Shown here: in pieces, positions 34,612-43,200 of the stretch
Numbering within the stretch: the first letter of the stretch is position 1
How the letters are laid out: each line of letters opens with the position of its first letter
Assembly: GCF_044594925.1 (NCBI RefSeq)
Contig: NZ_CP138991.1
Coordinates: 806,001 to 870,000, forward strand
Origin: Maribacter sp044594925
GTDB taxonomy: Bacteria > Bacteroidota > Bacteroidia > Flavobacteriales > Flavobacteriaceae
Reading direction: 5' to 3'
DNA: 64,000 nt
Notes under the pieces: generated by a model
What the model was told of the DNA's origin: nothing
Databases searched by the model: none
What the model saw: the letters and a program-made list of their open reading frames with translations, nothing else
Program-made: the position numbers and the translations under genes

Positions 34612-34976
34612 TAATTACCAAAATGAGGTGAATTCTCCTGTTCTACGTCCGTGATGAAATATTTGGTGTCTCCGAGCCATACAAAAGTAGCGAAGCGCTC
34701 CGTATAGCTTACTTTAACATAGCGCCCTTGATACTCCTTTAATTTTTCAATTACGTCTTTATCCTTATCTAAAACAGAGAACGCAAAAATTTGAGCTCCA
34801 GAAATACCTTGACTTATTTCCCCCTCCCAGGTTTTAATGATAACACCCTTATGACTTATTTTTATTAACTCTCCAGAACGCACACCCTCGCTATAGGGCA
34901 CAAAATAGATGAATGCGTAATAGGCGGCTAAAAGCACAGAGAGTCCTCCAATAAATAGAAATAGTATTTTTTTCAT
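34611..34976 (-). CDS. small membrane-anchored protein, hypothetical
   Basis: 121 residues with one N-terminal membrane helix (LFLFIGGLSVLLAAYYAFIYF) and an outer domain beginning EGVRSGELIKISHKGVIIKTWEGE. The RSGELxKxSxKGxxxKTxEGE pattern recurs in Bacteroidota small proteins, some of which I recall being misnamed 6-phosphogluconate dehydrogenase; nothing here supports that name. It is packed between rmuC (1 base away) and the thioesterase (1-base overlap). Confidence 0.75.
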   Translation of the reverse strand: MKKILFLFIGGLSVLLAAYYAFIYFVPYSEGVRSGELIKISHKGVIIKTWEGEISQGISGAQIFAFSVLDKDKDVIEKLKEYQGRYVKVSYTERFATFVWLGDTKYFITDVEQENSPHFGN

Positions 34977-34977
34977 A

Positions 34978-36327
34978 TTACAATTTTAGTTTAGGCTCCT
35001 CTTCTGCAAAATCATCTTCTTGAGCACGTTTTAAAATGGGTTCTGGAATAGATTTTTTAGCCTTTGCGCCCATTTTCTTAAGCTTTTCAATACTAGTTAT
35101 AATATTACCTCTTCCTTCCACCAACTTGTTCATGGCACCTTTATACTCGTCCTTGGCATCGTCCATTTTCTTACCTACCTTGGTCAGGTCGCCCACAAAT
35201 CCTTCAAATTTATCATACAAAGCACCTGCCTGTCGTGCAATTTCAATCGCATTACGTTGTTGTTTTTCATTATTCCACATACTATCAATTGTACGCAATG
35301 TAGCTAGTAGGGTGGAAGGTGTTACAATAACAATATTCTGTTCAAAAGCCTTGTTATACAATGAGTTATCATTATTTATTGCAATAGCAAATGCAGGCTC
35401 TATAGGAACGAACATCAATACAAAATCAGGGCTTTCCATCTCATATAAATCTTCATACTTTTTAGCGGACAATTGATCTACATGTCTTCTCAAAGAATTA
35501 ATATGGTCTTTTAGATATTTCTCTTGTAAATCATCTTCTGCGTTAATGTAACGTTCATAATCCGTAAGGGAAACTTTTGAATCCACAATCATTTTCTTTC
35601 CATCGGGCAGGTTAATGATAACGTCCGGTAAGACTCTAGAACCATCTTCTCTAGTAAAACTCTGCTGCACGCTATACTCTCTGTCTTTCTCTAGGCCAGA
35701 CTTTTCCAAAACACGCTCCAACACCAATTCTCCCCAGTTTCCTTGCATTTTACTATCGCCTTTCAAAGCTTTTGTAAGGTTTTCCGCTTCTTGGGTTATT
35801 TTCAGATTCTGAGATTGCAAGTTCAATAACTGCTCTTTTAGTGCCGAGTGGATACTGATATTTTCTTTCTGACTTTCTTCTACCTTTTTTTCGAATAATT
35901 GAATCTTTTCGTTCAAAGGCGTTAAGATGTTTTTTATATTTTTCTCGTTACGCTCCGTAAACTTTAAACTTTTTTCCTCTAAGATTTTATTGGCGAGGTT
36001 TTCAAATTCTTTGGTAAACTTCTCCTGTAGCTTTTCTACTTCTTCTTTCTGCTCCCTATTCTTGAGTTGTAAATTTTCCCTATCGGCTTGGTAACGTACG
36101 AGTTGATTCCCAAGTTGTTCTTTTTCATTTTGTAAATGAATTTTATGCTCTTCTGTATCTCGCAGTCGTTGCTCTAAAACGTTTAAGTTATGCTGCATTT
36201 GCCGTTCTCTTTCTTCCAATTCGCTTTGGCTAGAAGTAGTTTTTAGCTTTTGGATGTAATTGCCCAGGAAATAGCCCGCTCCAAGGAAAACTAGGGCAAT
36301 TATTATGTATAATAATGTCTCGTTCAT
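34978..36327 (-). CDS. rmuC: DNA recombination protein RmuC
   Basis: 449 residues. One N-terminal membrane helix (LLYIIIALVFLGAGYFLGNYI) anchors a long coiled coil (about 30-190, rich in Glu, Lys and Gln), followed by the RmuC domain: GNWGELVLERVLEKSGL near 207, LPDGKKMIVDSKVSLTDYERY near 250, and FVPIEPAFAIAI near 315. The PD-(D/E)XK-like core suggests a nuclease. In E. coli, loss of rmuC raises inversion at short inverted repeats. It follows the B12 transporter ATPase by 33 bases on the same strand. Confidence 0.95.
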   Translation of the reverse strand: MNETLLYIIIALVFLGAGYFLGNYIQKLKTTSSQSELEERERQMQHNLNVLEQRLRDTEEHKIHLQNEKEQLGNQLVRYQADRENLQLKNREQKEEVEKLQEKFTKEFENLANKILEEKSLKFTERNEKNIKNILTPLNEKIQLFEKKVEESQKENISIHSALKEQLLNLQSQNLKITQEAENLTKALKGDSKMQGNWGELVLERVLEKSGLEKDREYSVQQSFTREDGSRVLPDVIINLPDGKKMIVDSKVSLTDYERYINAEDDLQEKYLKDHINSLRRHVDQLSAKKYEDLYEMESPDFVLMFVPIEPAFAIAINNDNSLYNKAFEQNIVIVTPSTLLATLRTIDSMWNNEKQQRNAIEIARQAGALYDKFEGFVGDLTKVGKKMDDAKDEYKGAMNKLVEGRGNIITSIEKLKKMGAKAKKSIPEPILKRAQEDDFAEEEPKLKL

Positions 36328-36360
36328 GATGTGTTCTAAATACGGTAGTAAAGATACAGG

Positions 36361-37143
36361 TTACTTCTGAATACGAAAAGCACCCGTAATAGAATCAAAT
36401 CGTACTGCATCCGACGGAAAAAGACTTTCAAAAGCCCTGTTTTCGATGAGTTTACAGGGTTGTTCAAAAGGATTGTTTAGACCATCAAGTATCAACATTT
36501 TATCACAGAGCTGTATGGCCATTTCTATTTCATGGCTCGTGAATAGGATAGTTTTAAGGGTCTGATGGGCAATGGATTTCAACAATTTTAAGATTTGAAC
36601 TTTATGGTATAAATCTAAATGGGTGGTTGGTTCATCCAAGAGAATAATATCGGTGTCCTGCGCAATAGCTCTAGCGATTAAAACACGTTGTAACTGTCCA
36701 TCACTTATCTCATGACATTTCTTGTGCTTTAATTCGGAAAGTTCAAGTAGTTCAATAGCTTCGTTAACTTTCAGAATGTCCTTTGGAGACAGATTGCCCA
36801 ACCAATTGGTGTAAGGTTGCCTTCCCAAGGCAATAAGTTCCTGAACTCTTAAATTATTTGATGTGATTGGTTCTGTAAGCACCACACTAAGAGTTGTAGC
36901 AAACTTTAAGGGGGTAAAATCAACCACATTTTGCTCCTTAATTTTTAGTGTACCGGAAATACTAGGCTGAAAATTTCCAATCGTACGCATTAGGGTAGAT
37001 TTCCCTATACCATTGACCCCCACTACAGCGGCTAGTAATCCTTTATGAAGGGTAAAGTTGATATTATCGCAAATGGATACAGATTTATAACCAATAGATA
37101 AATCGGTTGCTTCTAAGGCGATATGGTTCTCTTTTGTTTTAAT
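36361..37143 (-). CDS. btuD: B12-type ABC transporter ATP-binding protein, probable ATT start
   Basis: 260 residues if translation begins at the ATT at 37143. Walker A VGVNGIGKST, Q-loop, signature EISDGQLQRVLIARA, Walker B IILLDEPTTHLDL and H-loop are all intact. The frame is open up to a stop at 37147-37149, and the 40 codons between 37143 and the first GTG (37023) encode a normal ABC N-terminus (ALEATDLSIGYKS with the A-loop Tyr, then ICDNINFTLHKG). A start at the GTG would remove the first strands, so it is unlikely. No ATG, GTG or TTG exists in those 40 codons. Symbol given by operon context and family; siderophore-type FecE is the alternative. Confidence 0.85.
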   Translation of the reverse strand: MKTKENHIALEATDLSIGYKSVSICDNINFTLHKGLLAAVVGVNGIGKSTLMRTIGNFQPSISGTLKIKEQNVVDFTPLKFATTLSVVLTEPITSNNLRVQELIALGRQPYTNWLGNLSPKDILKVNEAIELLELSELKHKKCHEISDGQLQRVLIARAIAQDTDIILLDEPTTHLDLYHKVQILKLLKSIAHQTLKTILFTSHEIEMAIQLCDKMLILDGLNNPFEQPCKLIENRAFESLFPSDAVRFDSITGAFRIQK

Positions 37144-37169
37144 GAATTATAATTTTTTTAACCACTATT

Positions 37170-38201
37170 TTAAAATACCATTTTGCGTTTACGTAGCAAC
37201 AACCAGATGACTACGGGCGCACCTATGATGCTGGTAATAGCATTAATGGGCAAAACTTTAACGGAACCAGGCAATTGTGCTACAATATCACAAAGTAACA
37301 GAATAATCCCCCCATAAATTAGAACGGCTGGAACCAATATTTTATGGTCCGTAGTATCAAAAATCTGTCGTGTTAAATGAGGTACTGCCAGGCCTATAAA
37401 TGCAATGGGGCCTGCGAATGCGGTAATGCTTCCTGCTAATATTCCTGTAGCCATAATGATGATATAACGTGATTTTTTAAGGTTGATGCCCAGACTCTGA
37501 GCATAATTTTCTCCAAGTAAATACCCGTTCAATGATTTTATAGAACCAATGCTTAGTAAAACACCAAGGCTAACAAAACCTAATAGTAGGGTTAATTGAG
37601 ACCATGAAAGGTTACCGACACTCCCAAAAGACCAATAGATGAACTGCTGAAGTTTTTCTGCATTACTAAAATAGGATAGCACACTTACGATAGCGGCCGT
37701 AATACTGCCGAACATGAGTCCTATGATGAGTAAAGCCATGGTATCCTTTATTCTTCCCGCAACAACTAAAACAATGAGCAGTACCAAGAAACTCCCTAGA
37801 CTAGAGGCGATTGCCAACGCCACGTCGCTAGCGATATTATAGGTTATAAATCCAGAAAATAAAGATGCGCCCATAATCAAAAGTGCTGCCCCTAGACTAG
37901 CTCCGGAGCTAATTCCTAAAACAAATGGTCCGGCCAAGGGGTTTCTGAAAAGTGTTTGCATCAAGAGTCCACTTAGCGCTAAGCCCCCTCCAATAAGTAC
38001 CGCAGCGCAAGCTTTTGGAATACGGTAATTCCATACAATATATTCAGATGAGGCCTGCTCCAGTTTACCTCCAAAGATAGCGCTTACAGTATCTGAAAAG
38101 GAAATAGCAACAGAGCCTAAACTAAGATTTAGCATAAAGCAAAGTCCTAATATGCCAATTAAGAAAAGGAATGTAAAACGAAATGTTTTTTGTTGCTTCA
38201 A
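37170..38201 (-). CDS. btuC: B12-type ABC transporter permease (FecCD family)
   Basis: 343 residues, nine or ten membrane helices, with the family stretch FRNPLAGPFVLGISSGASLGAAL-like block near 88-110 and GPIAFIGLAVPHLTRQ near 262, which contacts the ATPase. FecCD permeases import cobalamin or iron chelates; the neighbouring cobalamin riboswitch and TonB receptor favour cobalamin. The start is TTG, immediately after the TAG stop of the binding-protein gene, so the two are coupled; the next ATG would cut into the first membrane helix. Confidence 0.87.
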   Translation of the reverse strand: MKQQKTFRFTFLFLIGILGLCFMLNLSLGSVAISFSDTVSAIFGGKLEQASSEYIVWNYRIPKACAAVLIGGGLALSGLLMQTLFRNPLAGPFVLGISSGASLGAALLIMGASLFSGFITYNIASDVALAIASSLGSFLVLLIVLVVAGRIKDTMALLIIGLMFGSITAAIVSVLSYFSNAEKLQQFIYWSFGSVGNLSWSQLTLLLGFVSLGVLLSIGSIKSLNGYLLGENYAQSLGINLKKSRYIIIMATGILAGSITAFAGPIAFIGLAVPHLTRQIFDTTDHKILVPAVLIYGGIILLLCDIVAQLPGSVKVLPINAITSIIGAPVVIWLLLRKRKMVF

Positions 38202-39347
38202 CTAATCAAGCGGTTTAAAAAAGAAAGCTTTATGATTCGGTAATAATTCTGGATGAAAAATATGTATTAAGTCCTTCAGAACCAAATCTGGTCTTTGTGG
38301 AGCCAACTCATAATATAGCAGACCACCTGTTTCCCCTAAAGTATCGGCGAAAGTATACATCTGTTTCTCTTTAAAGGGCTTGAATTGGTGGTAATGGGGA
38401 CTAGCATCCTTTATATCTACATAGCTTGTGAATTGAGCAGGAGCAATCCAGAAATCGGCCAGTTCTCCTGTTTGGAGCACGCTTTCCCAACTAAGGGATA
38501 AACTACCCGTCTCAGGCGTTTCCTGCCAAAGATAGTTAGCGTTTGCATCTTTTATAAACTGTGCGGCCCAGCTATTTCCGCCCGGTAGGTACCAAACATC
38601 CTTGTACATGGCACCACTCATTACGGTGGGAACCCTGTCTGCATTTGTTGCAGTTTCTTTAGCCGCTAAATAGGCCGTCTCAATTTCTTTAAAAATAGCC
38701 TCGGCCTCTTTTTCTTTTTGAAAAAAAGGAGCGAAAAATTTTATCCATTCTGCCTTTCCCAAGGGTGTTTTCTCTGTCCAATCCCCATTATAAACAACAG
38801 GAATATGAGCAAGGGAAATGGTTTCGTAAGCTTTGTTCTGTGCGTTGATACTAAACCCGACTACCAGTTCTGGGCGGAGCGCTAGTACCATTTCGGTATT
38901 TAGGGACTCATTAGTACCCAGTTCTTTTATTTGACCCTTTTTAATACGTTCGCGGGCTGCTTCGGAGGAGATATATTGGGTATCTGGAAAACCTACTAAT
39001 TTATCGAGCAGCCCTAAAGCCTCAAGAGCTGGTATGTGGGTTGTGGACGTGACCACAATATTTTCTACGGGAACAGGGATAATGGCATCATAAGCATCTT
39101 TGTTTAAGGTTATGACGTTCATTCTGTCTCTTGGGATGAGAGCATAGGTAAAAACAGATTCCGCATTGGGCCAAGGAGAAGTAATTTTTATTAGCGTAAG
39201 GTCTTCCCCTGATTTTTCTATGGTAAATCCGTTTGCATAGCTTAAAGCAAAGGATTTGTTGGGGGTTTCCGTTGGTATTTGATTTTTTTCGGATTCCTTA
39301 CAACTAAAAAGAAGGAAAAGAATAATGAAAAATAAGCTTTGTTTCAA
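38202..39347 (-). CDS. btuF: cobalamin-type substrate-binding lipoprotein
   Basis: 381 residues beginning with TTG: KQSLFFIILFLLFSC is a lipoprotein signal with Cys near 16. The body is a TroA/BtuF-type periplasmic binding protein: RMNVITLNKDAYDAIIPV, STTHIPALEALGLLDKLVGF near 105, TEMVLALRPELVVGF near 155. It hands substrate to the permease encoded directly downstream. No ATG precedes the signal peptide in frame (the upstream ATG at about 39363 is out of frame and meets a stop at once). The riboswitch at 39437-39645 points the other way. Confidence 0.87.
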   Translation of the reverse strand: MKQSLFFIILFLLFSCKESEKNQIPTETPNKSFALSYANGFTIEKSGEDLTLIKITSPWPNAESVFTYALIPRDRMNVITLNKDAYDAIIPVPVENIVVTSTTHIPALEALGLLDKLVGFPDTQYISSEAARERIKKGQIKELGTNESLNTEMVLALRPELVVGFSINAQNKAYETISLAHIPVVYNGDWTEKTPLGKAEWIKFFAPFFQKEKEAEAIFKEIETAYLAAKETATNADRVPTVMSGAMYKDVWYLPGGNSWAAQFIKDANANYLWQETPETGSLSLSWESVLQTGELADFWIAPAQFTSYVDIKDASPHYHQFKPFKEKQMYTFADTLGETGGLLYYELAPQRPDLVLKDLIHIFHPELLPNHKAFFFKPLD

Positions 39348-39436
39348 TGGATGTGGTTTACATAGATTTTATAAAAATAGTATTATTTGACCTTTACTTA
39401 GAAAGATTAAACAAAATGTTTACTTTAGCCCCTGAA

Positions 39437-39645
39437 TTTTGGTGTTCATCATTTTTTAATGATGAACTTAAAAGGGAATCCGGTGTAATTCCGGAGCTGT
39501 TCCCGCAACTGTAAGCTGTGCCGAATCGGCACTGATATTTTTGAATATCGGTTCGTAAAGGTACTTGTTATAGACTTCAAAACCACTGGTCTTTTTTAGC
39601 ACTGGGAAGGTACATAACAAGATGCAAGTCAGGAGACCTGCCAAA
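39437..39645 (+). promoter_or_regulatory. cobalamin (B12) riboswitch
   Basis: Plus-strand leader of the TonB receptor gene. P2 is a perfect hairpin GTTCATCATT/AATGATGAAC (39444-39467). Then come AAAAGGGAATCCGGTG and AATTCCGGAGCTGTTCCCGC followed by AACTGTAA, the conserved core, and the B12 box GATGCAAGTCAGGAGACCTG at 39621-39640. A hairpin-like sequence with CTTTCGGGATAAAGG (39666-39680) between the aptamer and the gene may be the expression platform. Binding of adenosylcobalamin is expected to lower btuB expression. Confidence 0.95.
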
Positions 39646-39728
39646 TTCAAACAACTATTGTTAAACTTTCGGGATAAAGGTTTACGTATGGGTACAGACA
39701 TACTATTCGCTCGGACAAGAGATTAAAA

Positions 39729-41615
39729 ATGAACAAAAGACTTTATGGAGTTGGTGTTTTGGCTTTGCTATGCGCTAACGGGTTTGCACAAGGGCAAGCT
39801 ACAGTGAAACAACAAGATTCTATGCAATTACAACAATTGGATGAAGTTGTAGTAAGTGATTCGCGTTTTGCATTAAAACGTGAAAATTCGGGTAAAACGG
39901 TGATTAAAATAACAGCTGGGGAACTAGAACGAAACCAAGGACGCTCCCTTGCGCAAATTATTAATACCAAAAGTGGTATAGAGGTGAATGGCAGCAGAAG
40001 CTTTGCTGGTCAGAATATTTCGGTATTTGCTCGTGGCGGTAACAATAGACAAGTACTTGTTATTGTAGATGGGATACAGGTGTCAGACCCATCAAACGTG
40101 AACGGAGAATATGATTTAAGGTTGTTGAATACTGCACAAATAGAACGTATAGAAATTTTAAAAGGAGCCGCCAGTACCTTGTATGGTAATTCAGCCGCCA
40201 CGGCCGTCATCAATATCACCACTAAAAAAGCGAGAAAAGAAGGTGTTGCTTTAGAAGTTTTATCAAACCTGGGGACAAATCAATCTTCTGGGGAACAGAA
40301 TAATAATATTTCTGATTTTTCCAATACGGTAACTTTAAGCGCCAAGCAAGATAAATTATCGATTTTGGCATCTGGAGGGCATCAATTTACAGACGGACTA
40401 TCTGCGGCAATAGGAGAGGAGCCGGATGGTTTTTCTAGAATTGACGGAAACGTTTCCCTTGGATATCAATTCTCCGAAAGATTTGATATTACCGCATCTG
40501 CTTTTTACAACAAGCTGAATTCGGATTTTGATAATGGATTTCCTGTAGAAGATGCAAATTTTAGCTTTAGAAGCGAACAATCTCGTTTTGGCTTGGCATC
40601 AAAATATAAGTACCAAAACGGAAGCATTCAAATCAATGGAGCTTTTAATCAGATTACGAGAAGTTTTGCATCTAGTTTTCCGTCTGCCTTTGATTCGGAA
40701 TCCTTTGTTTTAGATGTCTTTAATAAATACACTTTTAGCGATAAGTTATATACCATAGTTGGTGTTAATGTCATTGAAAATACCACGGTGTTCAGCGAGG
40801 AGGAAAGCACCACCAATACAGACCCTTATGCGAACGCCGTTTTTGTTAGCGATTTTGGATTAAACCTTAATATCGGAGTCCGCCTAAACAGCCATAGCGA
40901 TTATGGTAGCAACTTTATTTATAATCTTAATCCATCTTATACCTTAAAACTAAATGAGGGTTATGTTAAGTTTTTAGGTTCTTATGCTACCTCTTTCATA
41001 GCTCCAAATCTATCGCAATTGTACGGACCCTTTGGACCCAATCCAGAATTATCTCCGGAAAAGAACAGCACTTTGGAAGGAGGTATCGAGTATAGACCTT
41101 CCGATAAATTTAGAATTAGTGCCTTATATTTTGATAGGCGAGAAGACAATAGAATTCAGTTTGTGACCATTGATCCTGTAACTTTTGAAAGTCAGTACAG
41201 AAATGCTGAAGAAGGCGCCAATTTTAACGGTATTGAGGTCGAATTACAGGCAATGCTATTGGAAAATCTTACTATTAGCGGAAATTACACCTATACAGAT
41301 GCTGATAATGGATTGGCTTTGCGAATTCCAACAACTAAATTCAATGCGAATATTGGGTATGATATTAATGAGCGCACATACCTATCCTTAGCTTATCAAT
41401 ATGTTTCTGAGCGTTCCGATACTGATTTTGCTACATTTTCCGCCGTAGATTTAGAAGCTTTTGGTCTTTTGGATATCCATTATAAATATGACTTAAATGA
41501 AACAGTAGGATTCTATTTCACTATAAGTAATCTACTTAACGAAGAATATGTAGAGGTAACCAATTTTACCACTCAAGGACGAAATCTGCGTTTGGGTATG
41601 CGCTTAAGGTTATAG
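39729..41615 (+). CDS. btuB: TonB-dependent cobalamin receptor
   Basis: 628 residues: signal peptide (YGVGVLALLCANGFAQG), a TonB-box-like LDEVVVSDSR near 38, a plug domain (about 45-160, with RGGNNRQVLVIVDGIQVSDP and IERIEILKGAASTLYGNSA), and a C-terminal 22-strand barrel ending EGRNLRLGMRLRL-like in an aromatic/Leu terminus. Imports vitamin B12 across the outer membrane. The riboswitch in its leader is the main evidence for cobalamin. It ends at a bidirectional terminator. Confidence 0.92.
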   Translation: MNKRLYGVGVLALLCANGFAQGQATVKQQDSMQLQQLDEVVVSDSRFALKRENSGKTVIKITAGELERNQGRSLAQIINTKSGIEVNGSRSFAGQNISVFARGGNNRQVLVIVDGIQVSDPSNVNGEYDLRLLNTAQIERIEILKGAASTLYGNSAATAVINITTKKARKEGVALEVLSNLGTNQSSGEQNNNISDFSNTVTLSAKQDKLSILASGGHQFTDGLSAAIGEEPDGFSRIDGNVSLGYQFSERFDITASAFYNKLNSDFDNGFPVEDANFSFRSEQSRFGLASKYKYQNGSIQINGAFNQITRSFASSFPSAFDSESFVLDVFNKYTFSDKLYTIVGVNVIENTTVFSEEESTTNTDPYANAVFVSDFGLNLNIGVRLNSHSDYGSNFIYNLNPSYTLKLNEGYVKFLGSYATSFIAPNLSQLYGPFGPNPELSPEKNSTLEGGIEYRPSDKFRISALYFDRREDNRIQFVTIDPVTFESQYRNAEEGANFNGIEVELQAMLLENLTISGNYTYTDADNGLALRIPTTKFNANIGYDINERTYLSLAYQYVSERSDTDFATFSAVDLEAFGLLDIHYKYDLNETVGFYFTISNLLNEEYVEVTNFTTQGRNLRLGMRLRL

Positions 41616-41636
41616 TGTTTTAAACAGTTTAGAAAC

Positions 41637-41665
41637 AAAAAGAGCGGCTACTGGCCGCTCTTTTT
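41637..41665. terminator. bidirectional terminator between btuB and S41 peptidase gene
   Basis: AAAAAGAGCGGC / GCCGCTCTTTTT stem with a short loop, A and T runs on each side; it lies between two convergent stops. Confidence 0.9.
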
Positions 41666-41682
41666 GTTTCTTGCTTCATAAC

Positions 41683-43146
41683 TTATTCCAAATTGTAATG
41701 TGTATCATCTGTCATTTTATTATGTAGGGGATCCATCATCTGAGAACTACCCATAATTTTGATAGGGACTTTTACGGTGAAATTACGCTTACCGGCCACT
41801 CCGATTATTTCCTGAATTGCTCTGGCCAATAAAGGCTCGTTTTGATCACCTAAGGTACCCAGGTTGCTTAAATCTTCTCTTTGTTGAATATCTGGTACTA
41901 AACCACTAGTAAAGTCAGAGAAGCCATCTGCATTCTCATTTCTTCCGAGTAAGGGTTGTATGGCCCACTGATTATTTGGGTTTATCTTGTCTACTCTTGA
42001 TGGGGTGTACAAATACGAGTTATCGCGGTCATCTACCAAGGTAGTTGAAAATTCGTTTTTTCCTCTTGTAACATCACCAATTTGTATAATATCCATATAG
42101 GGCTCTAAGCTATTTATGAGCAACTCGCTAGCAGAGGCAGAACTTCCTGAGGTCAATACATACAATTTTGGTAATTCTAGTGAATTAATAGTTCTGCTAC
42201 CTACGCGGTCCGCAAAATAAACCTCTAGCTGACTTGTAGAGCGCTGTGCTTGAATCTTATCGTTATATCTTTTTCTAAGAAACAAGTCTGAAGTATTGGT
42301 ACCATAAATCATACTGGCTAACAAGCGCGTGGTATTTACCGAGCCTCCAGGATTATAACGAAGGTCTACAATCAGATTGTCCACTCCGCTTGTCCCAAAG
42401 GCTTCAAAAGCGTTATATAAATCATCGTCATACTCATTCGTGAATTTATTGTACATTAAATAGCCTATACTTTCACCGTTTATTTCAAATATTTTGGAGA
42501 TGAACACGGGATTTTCAGCAAGCGCTTCTTGTTTGGTGAGCGTTACTTCTTTATCATTTGGGGTAACCTCGCCGTCAATGAATTCGGCCATATCTAAGGT
42601 ATAGGTATTGTTATCCCCGAACAATAGGTCTCTAAAATTAGCATCTGTCAAGGGTTGCCCATCTACACCGGTGAATAAATCGCCTCTTTCAATAGCTTTC
42701 GTTGCTCCATCAGAATTAGGCAAAATGTAGCGCACGTATCCGAAAAGATTTTGACCGTTAGCCAAACGCACCAAACCAAACTGCACACCGTTACTTCTGG
42801 AGATACCTGCTAAGGAGTTTGTAAGCTCCCTATAATCGGCATTAAAAAAACTAAAACGATCTTCGTTGAATTGAAGTCTATTCCGAAAGAAATCTGCAGG
42901 GTTTTCTTCCGAAGCTAAAAAAGCAGTATACGCTTCTCTACCTTCTGTTGTATTCTGAAACCTATCATCTGCTAAATCTGGAACTTCCTCTTGCCAGAAA
43001 TACCAAAAGTTCATGGCCTTCCACATAAAATCCTGCACCGCTACTTCACCTGAAGTTGGATTTATTGTACTTGGTAGTTCAAATTCATCTGTCTTGGAAC
43101 AAGAAAGTAAAGTCAAAACCAATAAAATAAAATAATATCTTTTCAT
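41683..43146 (-). CDS. S41-family peptidase lipoprotein (second of tandem pair)
   Basis: 487 residues. Signal with lipobox LLSC (Cys near 16). The N-terminal part has the S41 lead VQDFMWKAMNFWYFWQEEVP, then a PDZ-like region (near 170-230) and the tail-specific protease core: LRYNPGG near 265, TSGSSASASELLINSL near 335 with the nucleophilic-Ser region, and TRGKNEFSTTLVDD near 365 with the Lys of the Ser/Lys dyad. It is close in sequence to the upstream gene, so the pair is a tandem duplication. Substrate unknown; the protein should sit in an envelope leaflet. Confidence 0.92.
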   Translation of the reverse strand: MKRYYFILLVLTLLSCSKTDEFELPSTINPTSGEVAVQDFMWKAMNFWYFWQEEVPDLADDRFQNTTEGREAYTAFLASEENPADFFRNRLQFNEDRFSFFNADYRELTNSLAGISRSNGVQFGLVRLANGQNLFGYVRYILPNSDGATKAIERGDLFTGVDGQPLTDANFRDLLFGDNNTYTLDMAEFIDGEVTPNDKEVTLTKQEALAENPVFISKIFEINGESIGYLMYNKFTNEYDDDLYNAFEAFGTSGVDNLIVDLRYNPGGSVNTTRLLASMIYGTNTSDLFLRKRYNDKIQAQRSTSQLEVYFADRVGSRTINSLELPKLYVLTSGSSASASELLINSLEPYMDIIQIGDVTRGKNEFSTTLVDDRDNSYLYTPSRVDKINPNNQWAIQPLLGRNENADGFSDFTSGLVPDIQQREDLSNLGTLGDQNEPLLARAIQEIIGVAGKRNFTVKVPIKIMGSSQMMDPLHNKMTDDTHYNLE

Positions 43147-43200
43147 AAAAACTATAAATAACTCCTTGTTATACTTAGAGATAACGATTTGACATACCTA

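Noticed and set aside
36361..37023. ABC ATPase starting at the GTG at 37023
   Set aside because: It would begin two residues before Walker A and lose the A-loop and first strands, which are encoded in an open frame upstream.
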